DNA of 64,000 bases from Gyrodactylus bullatarudis (taxonomy: Eukaryota > Platyhelminthes > Monogenea > Gyrodactylidea > Gyrodactylidae), in assembly GCA_012064415.1 (NCBI GenBank), contig SSNU01000243.1:105851-169850 (forward strand). The letters are read 5' to 3'. The translations under genes and the position numbers were made by a program. This document shows positions 50,553 to 64,000 of the stretch, piece after piece. The number at the start of each line of letters is the position of its first letter. Positions within the stretch are counted from its first letter, which is position 1. The notes below the pieces were generated by a model, which was not told the origin of the DNA, ran no database searches, and saw nothing but the letters and a program-made list of their open reading frames with translations.

Positions 50553-50851
50553 TTGAATAAATTGAGAAAGTAAATGGGCTATTTCATGATTTATATTACT
50601 TAAGGTAATTTACCTTTAAAGTTTAATCCAATCAAAACATCAAAAATCATCGAACCCCGATTTTGATTTAAAACGTTTTATTTAAGGTAATGCGTTGCTT
50701 ATTTGTTTCATGAGAATATTGATACTTTAGATATCTTAAATTTATTATATTGTGATTATTGTATAATTTATTACTTTTCATGCATTTCTTTGTTTTAAAT
50801 CTATAATTGATTCAAAGTTAAGATTCAAATTGAATTTAATAAAGCTTGAAA

Positions 50852-53384
<2,533 letters not shown>

Positions 53385-56300
53385 ATAAATACTACTGGCA
53401 TTCCACAAAAAGATCCTATTTATTAAATAATTTGATTTTGTACAACTCAATCCTATTGCAAAACAATAAATTATGGCATTTACTTTTAAAAGTTGAGATT
53501 TATCCTTCAAATTTCAGTTGAATCTATAATATATGCGAGGGAGAGGGGCTGAGATTTAAGTGATTGAGATATTCTCCTTTTTTCCATCCAATAAATTCGA
53601 TTGTGAGTTTCTCAATGATTTTCCCAAATTATAAATGCTGATACTATTCTTTTTTGAAAGAAATCTCTTTGGGAAGAATTTCTTGCCTTGATTCAATGTG
53701 GCAAAATATTATTCCTATAAAAAACTCTTTGTTTATTTTATCCAGAATTTTTTTCATTTGAGAAACAATGCAAATTTTTCCCCTCACACATTGTGAAATG
53801 CATTTGAGGGAGGAAGATATTACCAGTCTGGCTGAACACAGGAGTTGTTGCAATTCAAACAATCTCTCTTGCCTCTCATGTGTCTTTTTTTCTTATATTC
53901 AAATTCAATTTCTTTCACATATTCCTTCAGATTGACTTTGTATCATTTGGGAAAATGATCAATAAATTATTATCATATCTATCTCTCCATCCATATTCCA
54001 AATTGATTGATTTCAGAGTATGAAACAACTGGATTTGAAAGACAACTGATCCAAATTAGTATTGTGGTTGGAAACTATACACACTGTATCTTGAATCTCT
54101 TCATTATCCCTTTTCAGATCTGACATGATTATAGAATAGGACTAATAATTTCTTAATTAATTCCCTATACGACTAACTATAATGAAACACTAGAAAGAAT
54201 CTGATGGTTAACTCACCAATTTTTCCATCATCTGTCAGTCTATTACTACTCTCCTCTCTTTAGGCTAGGACTCAAATATTTCTTGTTTGTTTCTATTCAA
54301 GAATCATTTATGTCTATAGGATTTTAAAATTCTTTTCTCAAAAAATCGAAAACATTTAAAATTCGATTTGGATTGGTATTAAATTCTCCTATTTCTTTTA
54401 GATTTTTGTACCCCTGTCTAATGAAGCTCACTTCCTCCACATCTCTACACAAGGGAATTTTCTTCTGATAATAATAAGAATATGCAAGAATTAATGTGTC
54501 GATTACAATAAATTTTTCGTTTGAAAAGAATCCTATTCAATAATTATAATTATAATTGAACCAAATATAGTAACCTCATTATCAGAGTTATCCAACTACT
54601 AAGCTAAGCCGATGAAAGGTGATTAAAATTAAAATTAGAATTTCATTGTTTAAAAAAAACAAGTTCTAATACAGTAATACAAAAGGCTTTATTCCATCTT
54701 TTGAAATAAATTTTTTATTGCTTGATACCATAATACATCTATCTAGCAGTCTATGCTTCCTCTTTCTATGATCATTTTATTTTTATCTACTGTCAAATCT
54801 TGATAACTTATCATTTTACAAGTGTCAACTCTTTTTAAAGAGTAGAATTCCCTTTCGGAATTTTTCTTTTTCCTAGGTCTAATTTCAAGTGAACCTTTTT
54901 GCTACAGGACTTCGTTTTTGATCTCTACTTCTGAAGTCAAGTTGATATTTTTACACATTGAACTATGACGGTGAAAGGGTTGAAGTAAAAATCCCTAATA
55001 TATCGTTCTCTAGTTTGTGCATAGGCGATCCCCTAAGATGTGATTTGCTCAAATCTTAACAATTTCTTAAAGTGAGAAAAGACATCTTACCTTTCAAATC
55101 TTATTTCATTCTATAATAATCATTTATACAACAACATAACTGTTTTCATCCTTGCAATGCGAGAAAAAAATATCTCCATCGTCACGTTATAGCCTTTTAA
55201 AATCAATTTATAGCCTTGCATGATCACAATTCTATTACTTACTCTTTTTATTGTAAAATGTAATTTTATCGAGTAAAGGAATTTTTCTCATAAACTATGC
55301 ATTTCCTCGTGAATACATTTCATCTCTAACTGCTTTTAGAGGAAAGCAAAATTCTAATCTATGAATAAAACCAAAAATTGAGAGCCACTAAAAGTAAGCT
55401 ACTGAACTTAGTATCCTTTTTGTGCCGCTAAAATTTTAGTGAGACCTTCTTATTTGCTAAATACAGCCGGTCTATCTTACTTTCGTTTACTTTTTTGCTA
55501 ATTATCCTTTGTATATAACCTCATGTTTATTTATTAAACTATTGATTCCAAAATTGCGATAGGTAAACTCGTAGAGCTGTTATTTTATGTTTAGCTGAAA
55601 CGGACCAATAAAATATGAAATCGATTTAATGATGAGCTTAGAAATAAAATATTTCACTGATCATAAAATAATCTTAAAAAAGCAAAAAACAATGGTCGCT
55701 TGGAAGTGACCGGGCTGCAATCATGATCTAATGAAACACAAATGTGCATTATTGTGATTGGAAAAATAAATTTTTCGTACTCAATTATTTTCTCGTATTG
55801 TTATTTTGCTCGTATTATAAGGTTTAGTCGACAATTGAATTATAATAAAATTATAATTATAAATTATATTAATAATTAATTCATCTCTCAAGTGCCAGTC
55901 GTCTGAAAAAGTAAATAATATAGTAAAAAGAATTCATTCCTTGATTGAGAAGCTCGAAAAAATCTATTATTTTTCAATTGAATTATTTATCAAGCATTAA
56001 AACAGCTTCTTTCATATTATGTATGTCTAATATTTTCCTTGTCGTTAATTTTTCAGATGGGAAGCGAATCAAATGGAATACCTCCAGAGATTAAGGGAAA
56101 AAGATTAAACAATTAATTCATTTTTATTCCTTTTAACTCAATGAACTAATGCATCATCAAAAGTCTAGAAATATGCTCAGACGAAAAGATTAACCGAAAT
56201 AATAATAATTACTGAACTCATGAGTGAATGTTTGAATGACCCATTGTGTGATAAACAACAGATCTAAAATTAATAATGGATACTCTTTTTCGTACTAGAA

Positions 56301-58255
56301 AAAACCTTGTTCGGTTAAAAAATATTTTCTCGAAGCATTCTCTGAAATTAAATTGCTAACGGAATCTTAACGTTAATCTTTGGAATTGCTCTTTAAACAA
56401 AACAAAATAATACATCTGTATGAGGATCAAGAAAGAAATTATCTTTATTATAATAATTATTAATTATAATTATGAAAGGGGAATACACCCGTCTCATGAA
56501 TAATACATACTAAGAAATGTGTTCTTAAGCATAGCGCTTACAGAAATAATGAGTGCTATCGATTTAGTAATTACAATTCAGATGTTTTAGAACCAAACTC
56601 TTCTTTATCACCTTGTCCTCCACATTCAATATTAAAATCAGTCTTTCCTAATAAAATTAGAAAACGCTATTTTGAGTTTTGATAAGACTCTTTTGTCAGA
56701 CTTTTTGTACAAACCTAAATTCTTTTACGACGAACCCGAAAAAAATTTAGATTTTTAGAAACTTTTCATCGTGATCTCACTTCAAAATAAACAAACTTTC
56801 TCAACTCAAAGTTCAAAAAATCAAAATTTAACGCCATCACGATATGTTTAATGAAATAATAATTTTTTATTACTTTCTATGTCGATCTATTTTTATCAAT
56901 ATTATTAGTTATTAATCCGTCTTTTTGAAAAACAAAATCAAAATTATTGAAACATGAATAAAAGAATATGGGAAATTCACGCTGTCCGAGTCGAGATTGC
57001 TTGTTTGTTAATATCATTATAACATGCCTACTGAAAAAAACATATCAGATGTATGCATACTATGGGGATTAATGTTAAAGCATCTACTGGAAAAGTTAAT
57101 TATAAACTAAATGTAAAGAAGAAAACGACACAAATTGAAGGATACCAATCTAATGTTTCAAGTTGATAAAAAGAGTCGAAAGATGTAGTATAGAATGAAA
57201 CCTTGATCACATTAAGAGACATTTTTGAGTTGAAATTCCTGAAGAAATTCAGTCATACCAAGAAGAAAGAAGTGCTGTCAAAAACAATAGACTTTTAACT
57301 ATTTTCATTCATTGTAATAAGAAGAATTTATTATTTGATAAGAAAAAAAGTTCCCAAAACTGAAAGAGTTTCTTCTTTATATAATGAAAAACAATTTTCA
57401 TTTATTTCCCATTGCTTTCTAATCTGTTGGAGAGAATAAAATTCATCAATGCATCGTTATTCTTCTGAAGATAAGCTGAGCGAGCTTAATCTTTATACTC
57501 TTCTATTTTACACGGGGAAGGATTAAATGATTTCCCCATTATCAATCATGAATCTGAACAATATATATTCCATGTTAACAATAAAATTCAAATCTTCTCT
57601 AGCGATATTAATAACAAAAGGTAACTCATACAAAGTCATGTAATAAGTTATTAAAAATACTATTCAACGAATTCTTATTGCTTCACTGACCTCTGTAATA
57701 CATTATTACTGGGGCCATGTATATTTCAATTTAAACTGCTTTATTTTATACAGGTAATATGAAGGTGAGAATTTATGATCTTTACAAAAATTTCCATTCC
57801 TCACACCAAGAACTCACGAGTTATGAGTCAAAGTTTCCTTGTGAAACTAAAGCAAAGTTAAATGATGTTCTCATAATGTTTGGAATTTATAATTGACATC
57901 ACATTTAGTTTCCAAGATTTCATTAACATGTTTTGAAAACAGAATTGATTAAGCTTACTTTTTAACCCCCTCCGGCATGAGAGCGACCACTTTCAGGAGA
58001 AAAGTTCTTGATGTAGAATAGAGATCTATGTAAAATCATGCATTGCCATCTTTTTTCTAACTAGCTCTATGTATAAATGAGTAATTAATTTGACCAATGA
58101 TAGCCGAGAAATATCCCATTGGTGCGACTGGTTAGTAATAAATTTATCATTGAAATACTTTCATGTTTAGTTCATTGCTGGAGAAATAATATGATTTATA
58201 AATTCTAACCAAAATTAAAATAATATCTAACGCTATTCAAAATCGAGAAAGTACA
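53385..58255. other. Long AT-rich intergenic region
   Basis: About 4.9 kb without a supportable exon. The A/T palindromic stretch at about 55835-55885 and a possible diverged R1 fragment near 56790-56850 (inverted) are the only structures noticed. Confidence 0.55.
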
Positions 58256-59275
58256 ATGAAATTAAATACAACATTTGAAGCATACTCCCCAGGTATCAAA
58301 TATTCAGTTCTTACAATATATCCCTTAATATTATTCATTGGATTACCTGGCTCAATAATATCGGTTATCGTATGGGCAAGACGTGTCCCACTGCTGTCAG
58401 CATCCACAAATATGCTTCAGATGATTGTAAGCCTGGCTGACGTAATTGCAATTATTATGTCAGGTGTAAAGAATTTAGTTGACACTCAATGGGATATTTG
58501 TACAAAATGTCGTATTGGCTGTAAGCAATTGGGCTTTCTATCTGCTTTTATAACTGACATTTCTAGCTGGATGATTTTATTGCTGTGTATTGAACGGGCG
58601 ATATGCACTTGGTTTCCAGTGGAATCAAAGCGAATTTGTTGTCGTCGTAATGGTGGTTTCGCTATAGCAGCCGTGGTTCAATTTCTATTCTTGGCAAACA
58701 TCCCTCTCTTGCTATGGACGGATAACAATAACCCAAACATTTGTGGTTTCCTTGATGAATATAGATCCTATTATGACTACTGGCATGCAATAGATCTGAT
58801 GCTCTACTCAGCTTTGCCGTGGTTAGTCATTTTCGTCCTTAATGTGAGCATAATATGCCGACTTCAAAGATCAAATACAACAACTGACCGAAAATCTAAC
58901 TCAAAACTTCCAAAATTAATGAAAAAATCCCAGACTAACCAGAATAAGAGAAAAAATCGGATTTTGCGTACTGTTATTTACATGACGATTGCTCATATCA
59001 TCTTCACTCTTCCAAATTGTTTGCAATATGTGTTGAAAAATAAAACAGACTTTATATCTATACTCTCTGAGACAATACAGTTATGCAATCACCTGATTCA
59101 TTTCTATATTTATTCCCTTACTTCAAGTATTTTTATGGAGGACTTGAAAAAATTATTTCCCATATTTTTCAAGACTAAACTCAACTGTTGTCAAAAGACT
59201 GTGTCCACAAATCAGATTGAGACTACAGAAAAATTTTGTCATTCTTCAAAAGATGAAAATAACACATCTTGTTGA
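58256..59275 (+). CDS. Rhodopsin-class (class A) GPCR, probably peptide receptor
   Basis: A single exon of 339 codons. Seven hydrophobic helices are evident: TM1 ends IISVIVWARR; TM2 has SLADV; TM3 runs into ERAICTWFP, a variant of DRY; TM4 is followed by a loop with NICGF cysteine; TM5 has LPWLVIFVL; TM6 is preceded by a basic loop (KNRILRTVIYM); TM7 ends HFYIYSLTSSIF in place of NPxxY. An N-glycosylation site (NTT) sits near the N-terminus, and the C-tail is cysteine/serine rich. Intronless receptors with ERA and a WFP turn are typical of expanded invertebrate neuropeptide-receptor-like families, in which the ligand is usually unknown. The start at 58256 is the first ATG before TM1. Confidence 0.87.
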   Translation: MKLNTTFEAYSPGIKYSVLTIYPLILFIGLPGSIISVIVWARRVPLLSASTNMLQMIVSLADVIAIIMSGVKNLVDTQWDICTKCRIGCKQLGFLSAFITDISSWMILLLCIERAICTWFPVESKRICCRRNGGFAIAAVVQFLFLANIPLLLWTDNNNPNICGFLDEYRSYYDYWHAIDLMLYSALPWLVIFVLNVSIICRLQRSNTTTDRKSNSKLPKLMKKSQTNQNKRKNRILRTVIYMTIAHIIFTLPNCLQYVLKNKTDFISILSETIQLCNHLIHFYIYSLTSSIFMEDLKKLFPIFFKTKLNCCQKTVSTNQIETTEKFCHSSKDENNTSC

Positions 59276-59660
59276 CAACATCTTCAATTAATGACTTACC
59301 CTAAAAACTGTTTAGTAAACAGGTAAGACTTTGGTTATTGTCAACAATTTTCTTGTAAAAAAGAGAAAAAATTGATACTGTAAAATAATTTCAATAATCT
59401 ATAGTTTTCATCAATTTATTCATTACTGTCCAGTACAAGTATGAACAGAGTAAACTGGAAAAATAACTCTAGTTGTGATGGATGGAACATTGCATTGAAA
59501 AAAAACCTGTAAAATATGGCAATTTTAATACAGATTAACTATTTTTGTTATAATTAATTTGTCTTTTTGATTTCCTTTCTGAACAAATAGGTGGTTTTGG
59601 TATACGTCGTCATGTCATAACTTTTAATATTTTAAATTTAAATTATAAATTGAAAAGATA
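59276..59660. other. Short intergenic region between GPCR and fold-back element
   Basis: AT-rich and without a gene; likely the GPCR 3' UTR. Confidence 0.5.
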
Positions 59661-60485
59661 ATATATGTTACCGTGAATCGTGTGAAAGCAGGGATTCGTA
59701 CAAATCACTGGATCACTAGTGAATCGTGTGAAAGGTTCTTACGATTCACTAGTGATTCGTATGAATTACTAAATTGAGCAGGGATTCGTACGAATCACTA
59801 GTAAATCGTGGAAATTTTAAATTCCTTCTCTAAATAATTTTTATTTTTTTATTTTCGGGGTGAAGAAATTAAGTATAATTGTAATATAAAATAAATTATT
59901 TATTTGTGCATGATAAACTACTGTGGCATCTTGAGTTACACAATAAATTATTCTTGCGACACTTGCAACGACTTGTTGAGCATTTTGTTTTACAGCTGCA
60001 GTGTAAAAATCCTTGTTCATTAACAGAGGATACCATACTCGAAAATTTTATCACAGAGTAGCTTTCATTAGGAACTTTTCCAATATTAATAAATTTCTCG
60101 GCCAAAGGAGATAGCTGATTTGCTGAAAATAGACCTTCAATGATTCCGGATGTTGTTCCGACCTGATATAGATTGTTATAATCAACTTTCAAGATCACTC
60201 CATATAAGTTATGATTATGCCACAGTAGTTTATTATGCACAAATAAATAATTTATTTTATATTACAATTATACTTAATTTCTTCACCCCGAAAATAAAAA
60301 AATAAAAATTATTTAGAGAAGGAATTTAAAATTTCCACGATTTACTAGTGATTCGTACGAATCCCTGCTCAATTTAGTAATTCATACGAATCACTAGTGA
60401 ATCGTAAGAACCTTTCACACGATTCACTAGTGATCCAGTGATTTGTACGAATCCCTGCTTTCACACGATTCACGGTAACATATAT
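59661..60485. mobile_element. Fold-back transposable element with long inverted repeats
   Basis: Left arm 59661-59929 and right arm 60217-60485 are each 269 bp and reverse complements at all but one position, with no gap. They enclose a 287-bp unique centre. Each arm contains nested short palindromes around ATTCGTACGAAT and CACTAGTG. The near-perfect identity implies recent insertion or gene-conversion upkeep. Flanks are ATA-rich, so the target duplication cannot be read with certainty. Transcripts would fold into a long hairpin. Confidence 0.9.
59896..60240 (-). pseudogene. C-terminal fragment of a KRBA2-type transposon integrase inside the fold-back element
   Basis: The minus-strand frame reads 114 codons, from inside the right arm through the centre to a stop in the left arm. 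The centre resembles the tail of KRAB-A-domain-2-like integrase proteins: a small YGVILKVDYNNLYQVGT-like region, then a compact cysteine cluster (CSCKTKCSTSRCKCRKNNL, then CNSRCH). There is no integrase core, no start codon ATG and no N-terminus. It is a remnant captured between the arms, possibly left by internal deletion of a full-length element. Whether it is translated is unknown. Confidence 0.65.
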
Positions 60486-60494
60486 AATAGATTT

Positions 60495-60851
60495 TTATTC
60501 ATAAAATAAGTTATTTAAATTAGTTACAGAAATAATTATGCGAATCTGGTATAAATTGAGTAAGATAAATGCATTGCATATCTGTGTTAATTTCATGTTT
60601 TTAAAAATTGAAAAATTGATTTGAAATCTGGCTCTTAAGGGGAGTATGGTGTGAAGCAAGATAGAAAACCCACTCCCTTGTCTGAGATTATATCTTGATT
60701 GAGGTTTGGAAAGTCGTTTACTGTAAAGGGATGCTGCAGTTGCAATTCTTCGGAGCCATAATGGATACATATTTGCCATCTCTAAGAGTTTTTTGCAAGA
60801 ATTAGGGCCAAGACAGGAGCGGAGATAAAGGTATTGATTCTTCTCTGACAT
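60495..60851 (-). CDS. Weak unidentified exon or gene
   Basis: The minus-strand frame from the ATG at 60851 to the stop at 60495 is preceded by a good acceptor (ttgtattttgatattag). It reads SEKNQYLYLRSC, then WLRRIATAASLYSKRL and SKPQSRYNLRQ, and turns hydrophobic at the end. The middle looks codon-like and basic, while the last third is low-quality AT-rich sequence. No family is recognised, and there may be a donor after NLRQ. It may be an exon of a gene, or chance. Confidence 0.25.
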   Translation of the reverse strand: MSEKNQYLYLRSCLGPNSCKKLLEMANMYPLWLRRIATAASLYSKRLSKPQSRYNLRQGSGFSILLHTILPLRARFQINFSIFKNMKLTQICNAFILLNLYQIRIIISVTNLNNLFYE

Positions 60852-61234
60852 TTCTACCAGCCTAATATCAAAATACAAAGAAGAAACTATAGATCACTAA
60901 TTCAGTCAAACACCTCCGAGGAATATTTCCGCTAGTCTATCAAACTCGTATTGAATCAACTCTTTTCTGCTCAATCTTAGGACATTTACAAAGCAAGTTC
61001 CTTAGAAAGTAATTTTTAAACAGAGATCGAAAAAGAGACAGAGAAAAGTGTATCTTAGACTACCATAATTGGCTTAAAGCAATATTGGATACTACATACT
61101 ATATGTCTGAAATTTCTCTTTCTATCATGAAAAAAGCATTTTACCTTATTCGTTTGTAAAGACAGCTTTTTTAGTAAATAACAGTTTACATTAAACTTTG
61201 ATAGAATAAACAATTCCAATCATGTCATGACTCT

Positions 61235-61298
61235 TGGTGACTAAGAAGATAAACTTGATATTAGCTTAGCCAGTCTCATTTAAATTTAGTGATTTTAA
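61235..61298. repeat. 64-bp direct repeat, copy 1
   Basis: tggtgactaagaagataaac through gtgattttaa, repeated at 61597-61660 in the same orientation with one difference. Confidence 0.9.
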
Positions 61299-61594
61299 TT
61301 TTGAACCAAGTAGTTCGTCAGGGAGCTGTTCGGCATAGATTGTCTATAACGTTGTTCGCTTGCTGCCTGACTATGTTGTCTTCTGGCTTGTATTGGTCTG
61401 TTTGTAGAAAGAGGAGAAAAGGGTGTAGTATTTCTTAAAGAGCAAGGATTATAAAAATTATAGTGATTGTTATAATAATCAGAATTATTAGAGTAATAAC
61501 TCTGATAATATAATTCATCACTTGAAGGAAAATTAAAATAAAGATTAGAATAAAAAACATTTAGATTACCCTGATAAAAACAGTTAGGACTCAC
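61295..61594 (-). other. Unrecognised Y/N/S-rich open frame between direct repeats
   Basis: 99 codons without an ATG start. It is rich in tyrosine and asparagine (YYQSYYSNNSDYYNNHYNFY), then polar and basic (RPIQARRQHSQ). It almost exactly fills the space between the two 64-bp repeats. On the minus strand the upstream repeat ends in ttcttagtcaccag, a good splice acceptor, so the frame could be an exon. No family is recognised. Confidence 0.3.
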
Positions 61595-61596
61595 AC

Positions 61597-61660
61597 TGGT
61601 GACTAAGAAGATAAACTTGATATTAGCTTAGCCAGTCTCATTTAAATTTGGTGATTTTAA
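61597..61660. repeat. 64-bp direct repeat, copy 2
   Basis: Partner of 61235-61298; one mismatch (ttta versus tttg before gtgatt). Confidence 0.9.
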
Positions 61661-64000
61661 CTCTATATTTAGACTTTTGATCGATGTGATGCTAAAATCG
61701 TGTTTAATTTTTAGTAAAAAAATAAATGAGTTGATTTATTGTGATAAATATCCTTTGAAGCGTTTTAAAACGATCTTTGAAGTTGAATCATTATTGAATT
61801 CCTCTGTTCTACTATAAAAATCCAAAATATAATTTATATAAATTATTTGAAATAACATAAAAATTATGCTGAATTTTACCATTTTCATGAATGGATTAAT
61901 TCCAAAAACGACCTGATCCAAATTTCACGCTTGAATTCTCTCTTCATATCAGCCCTTATGATAACAACTTTCACCACTAATATTGCGAAATATATTCAAT
62001 TATTGAGCGAGATTTAGTGGTATTGAAGAATTCATAATTTGATTAGAATTCTTTACTCGTCAGATCTGAAATGCACTCGTAATTTTTCACAATGGCCAGT
62101 TTTTGTTGCTCAGAATCGAAATATTGTGATTAGAAAAGGTGTCTTTTTTGCATGCATATAAATGTATCTAAAGTCGGAGTTTTAGCCAATAATCCTTAGT
62201 TGGTTTTTATCACTAGCATGACTTCGAGTCAGCAAGCTCAAGATACTTTTGAGGGAATTAGGAAACTCTTGTCTTCAAATTTTTAAAGAGTTTCTAATAA
62301 TTATATCATAGCAAATTATAAGAGAAAAAAAATTTAACCCTCAATATAGTTTTAAACGATGTTCCAATTTCGAATAGTGGTAGAGAGATGATAATAATTA
62401 TTATAATTTTAAAATGAAAAAAGTTGAAAACTCAAACTCTGATAAAATAAATATTTGATTTTTTCTTTATATTTATTCAAACAACATTATTTTATAAATT
62501 CGCTTAACTTGATAAATCTTCTATAGATCTAATAATATTATTCCGTGTAAACAATGTGTCTATGAGTCCAATTTATAGCACAGCATTCTAGTTGTTTTTA
62601 CCGAGTGAATCAAAAAAATCAGAAAAATATTCTCTGTTGGAAAAAAGTTTTAACAATTTTAATAAAGTATCGTCTCATTGTATGAAGATTTTATCGTAAT
62701 TCTTCTTCAAGAATTCATGATATTTTGAATTGATTCAGAAAATAAACTTAATTTAAATTCGAGTAAATAAAAATCAGTACCTGAAAAAAATATTCATGAA
62801 AAAAAAGATTTTATAAAATTATAATTTTTATAATTATAAACATAATTGAAAAAAAATTCAGTACAGCGAGGACTAACGATACCTGCAATTATTAAATTTC
62901 AACACAGAAAAAAAGTGATGATAAATGCTATATTTAAAATATTGTATTACAAGTAACCAATTTTGCAAATACTCCTTTTTGGTGAGTTTAAATGTTCAAA
63001 ACACAGGTGTTTCACGAGTTAAATATTCACGTAAATTTTCATAAACGTGCGAGAATCCTCTCAAGTTCATAATTCAAAATTCAAAATTTGAAATTTGAAA
63101 GAGAATTCGTATTAAATCACTGGATGAACATTTCTCAAAGGATCATTAAGAGTGTCACTTAAAAAATGATAAAAATTTTCAAAGTCACCGAATATAATAA
63201 TTTCCAACGTTTTCAATTTTGAAACAGGTGTTTTAAAACACACTGAGATATGCAATAAGAGTTGCTAGACAACCCTTTATTAAAAGATCCCGTCCAATGG
63301 ATTCATAGGTTAGTTTTCCTTGAAAGAAAATCTTTTTCAACTTTTCAATGAACATGTAGAAAAATAATTTTTATCGTTTTCGTAAATCCTAATTAACTCC
63401 TCTTTAATATCATATGAATATGAGAAAAAAAGCTACTTAATAAATTATGTTATTTAAACATCCTGTAGAAATAAGAATTTAATTAATAGAAAATTTGTGA
63501 GTACAATTGAGTACCAAATTGAAAGAAATTAATTTATTTTTACAATTTTTTCATCGTTTTAATCTGACCCAGAATCCACGAGCCTTTTAAAATATAGATA
63601 TAAATTTTAAACACACTTTTGCGAATTAAAAAATTCCTTTATAAGAAAAGCAGTGCTCTAAGCACGGGCAAATGAATAAATTTCGTTCATCTGAAAAATA
63701 ATCTTTTACAAAAATTACAAATCTTCGACCGAATTTGATCAGAAAAAACCTCATCTGAATATTCTATAAAAACAAAATGCTACTTGTGCCCTTTCTAAAG
63801 GCCCTAAATCAACGGTCGGCTGTAATTCATTAATGATTTTTTTAATTCCATGAGTAAAAAGGGTTGATGCCAATTATAAGAATAGAGCGCTTTTATTTCG
63901 TGGCATACTCATCAGCTTTTACATGCCAGATTTATATAAAGAAAATTGTGTACAAAATCTTGGTTTTAGCTCTCATTGGTTGTTCTCTGGTGCGTGTGTA
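61661..64000. other. AT-rich window end without supported gene
   Basis: No exon chain is seen. The last 60 bases carry a TATA-like element (63931-63940) and a hydrophobic reading (ILVLALIGCSL) that could begin a secreted protein beyond the window, but no ATG is present. Confidence 0.5.

Noticed and set aside
53644..53862. 72-codon minus-strand frame downstream of MCM5
   Set aside because: Two cysteine pairs looked suggestive, but there is no signal peptide, splice context or recognisable pattern.
55835..55890. Replication origin or stem-loop RNA in an A/T palindrome
   Set aside because: Simple TAATTATAA repeats fold by composition alone, and similar tracts occur throughout the window.

Overview
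This is nuclear DNA from a small-bodied, AT-rich metazoan. Genes are split by canonical GT-AG introns. The families present are animal ones: a Shank-type PDZ scaffold, a SID-1/SIDT membrane protein, a giant VWD/C8/TIL/ShKT/PAN secreted protein, legumain, MCM5, a Ly6/uPAR-domain protein and a rhodopsin-class GPCR. The universal stress protein and the divergent intronless GPCR (ERA in place of DRY) would suit a spiralian such as a flatworm-like animal, but the phylum cannot be settled from this window. Introns are very short in several genes (26-41 nt) and moderate in others (50-80 nt). Some stop codons lie inside the AATAAA signal. I saw no bacterial-type operon, CRISPR array, rRNA gene or complete tRNA gene.

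Layout: 1-3368, no gene supported. 3369-6747 (+), Shank-like PDZ gene, 9 exons. 7277-15655 (+), SID-1/SIDT-like gene with about 19 exons and a possible alternative last exon. 17039-19486, three single-domain rhodanese genes (one +, two adjacent paralogues on -). 20500-20976 (+), universal stress protein. 22428-39067 (+), one 32-exon gene for a secreted cysteine-rich protein of about 4,560 residues, the dominant feature of the window. 39197-39646 (-), small secreted acidic protein convergent with it. 42669-43109 (-), Ly6/uPAR-like GPI-anchored protein. 45855-47386 (+), legumain with introns as short as 26 nt. 50217-50552 (-), secreted CX3C-rich peptide, divergent from MCM5 at 50852-53384 (+). 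58256-59275 (+), intronless GPCR. 59661-60485, a fold-back transposable element with nearly identical 269-bp arms. 60486-64000, weak ORFs, a direct repeat and AT-rich sequence.

The genes do not form one pathway. The clearest theme is extracellular and secretory: the giant mucin-like protein, the two small cysteine-rich proteins, the Ly6 protein and legumain all carry or imply secretion signals. Exon boundaries were set by matching reading phase across GT/AG sites and by family similarity. For Shank, SIDT, legumain, MCM5, the rhodaneses and the giant gene the phases add up without a break over every exon, which is the main support for the models. The most interesting points are the giant protein with its cysteine-free block of about twelve 20-residue repeats, the ultrashort introns, the stop/poly(A) overlaps, and the fold-back element that carries the zinc-finger-like tail of a transposon integrase.
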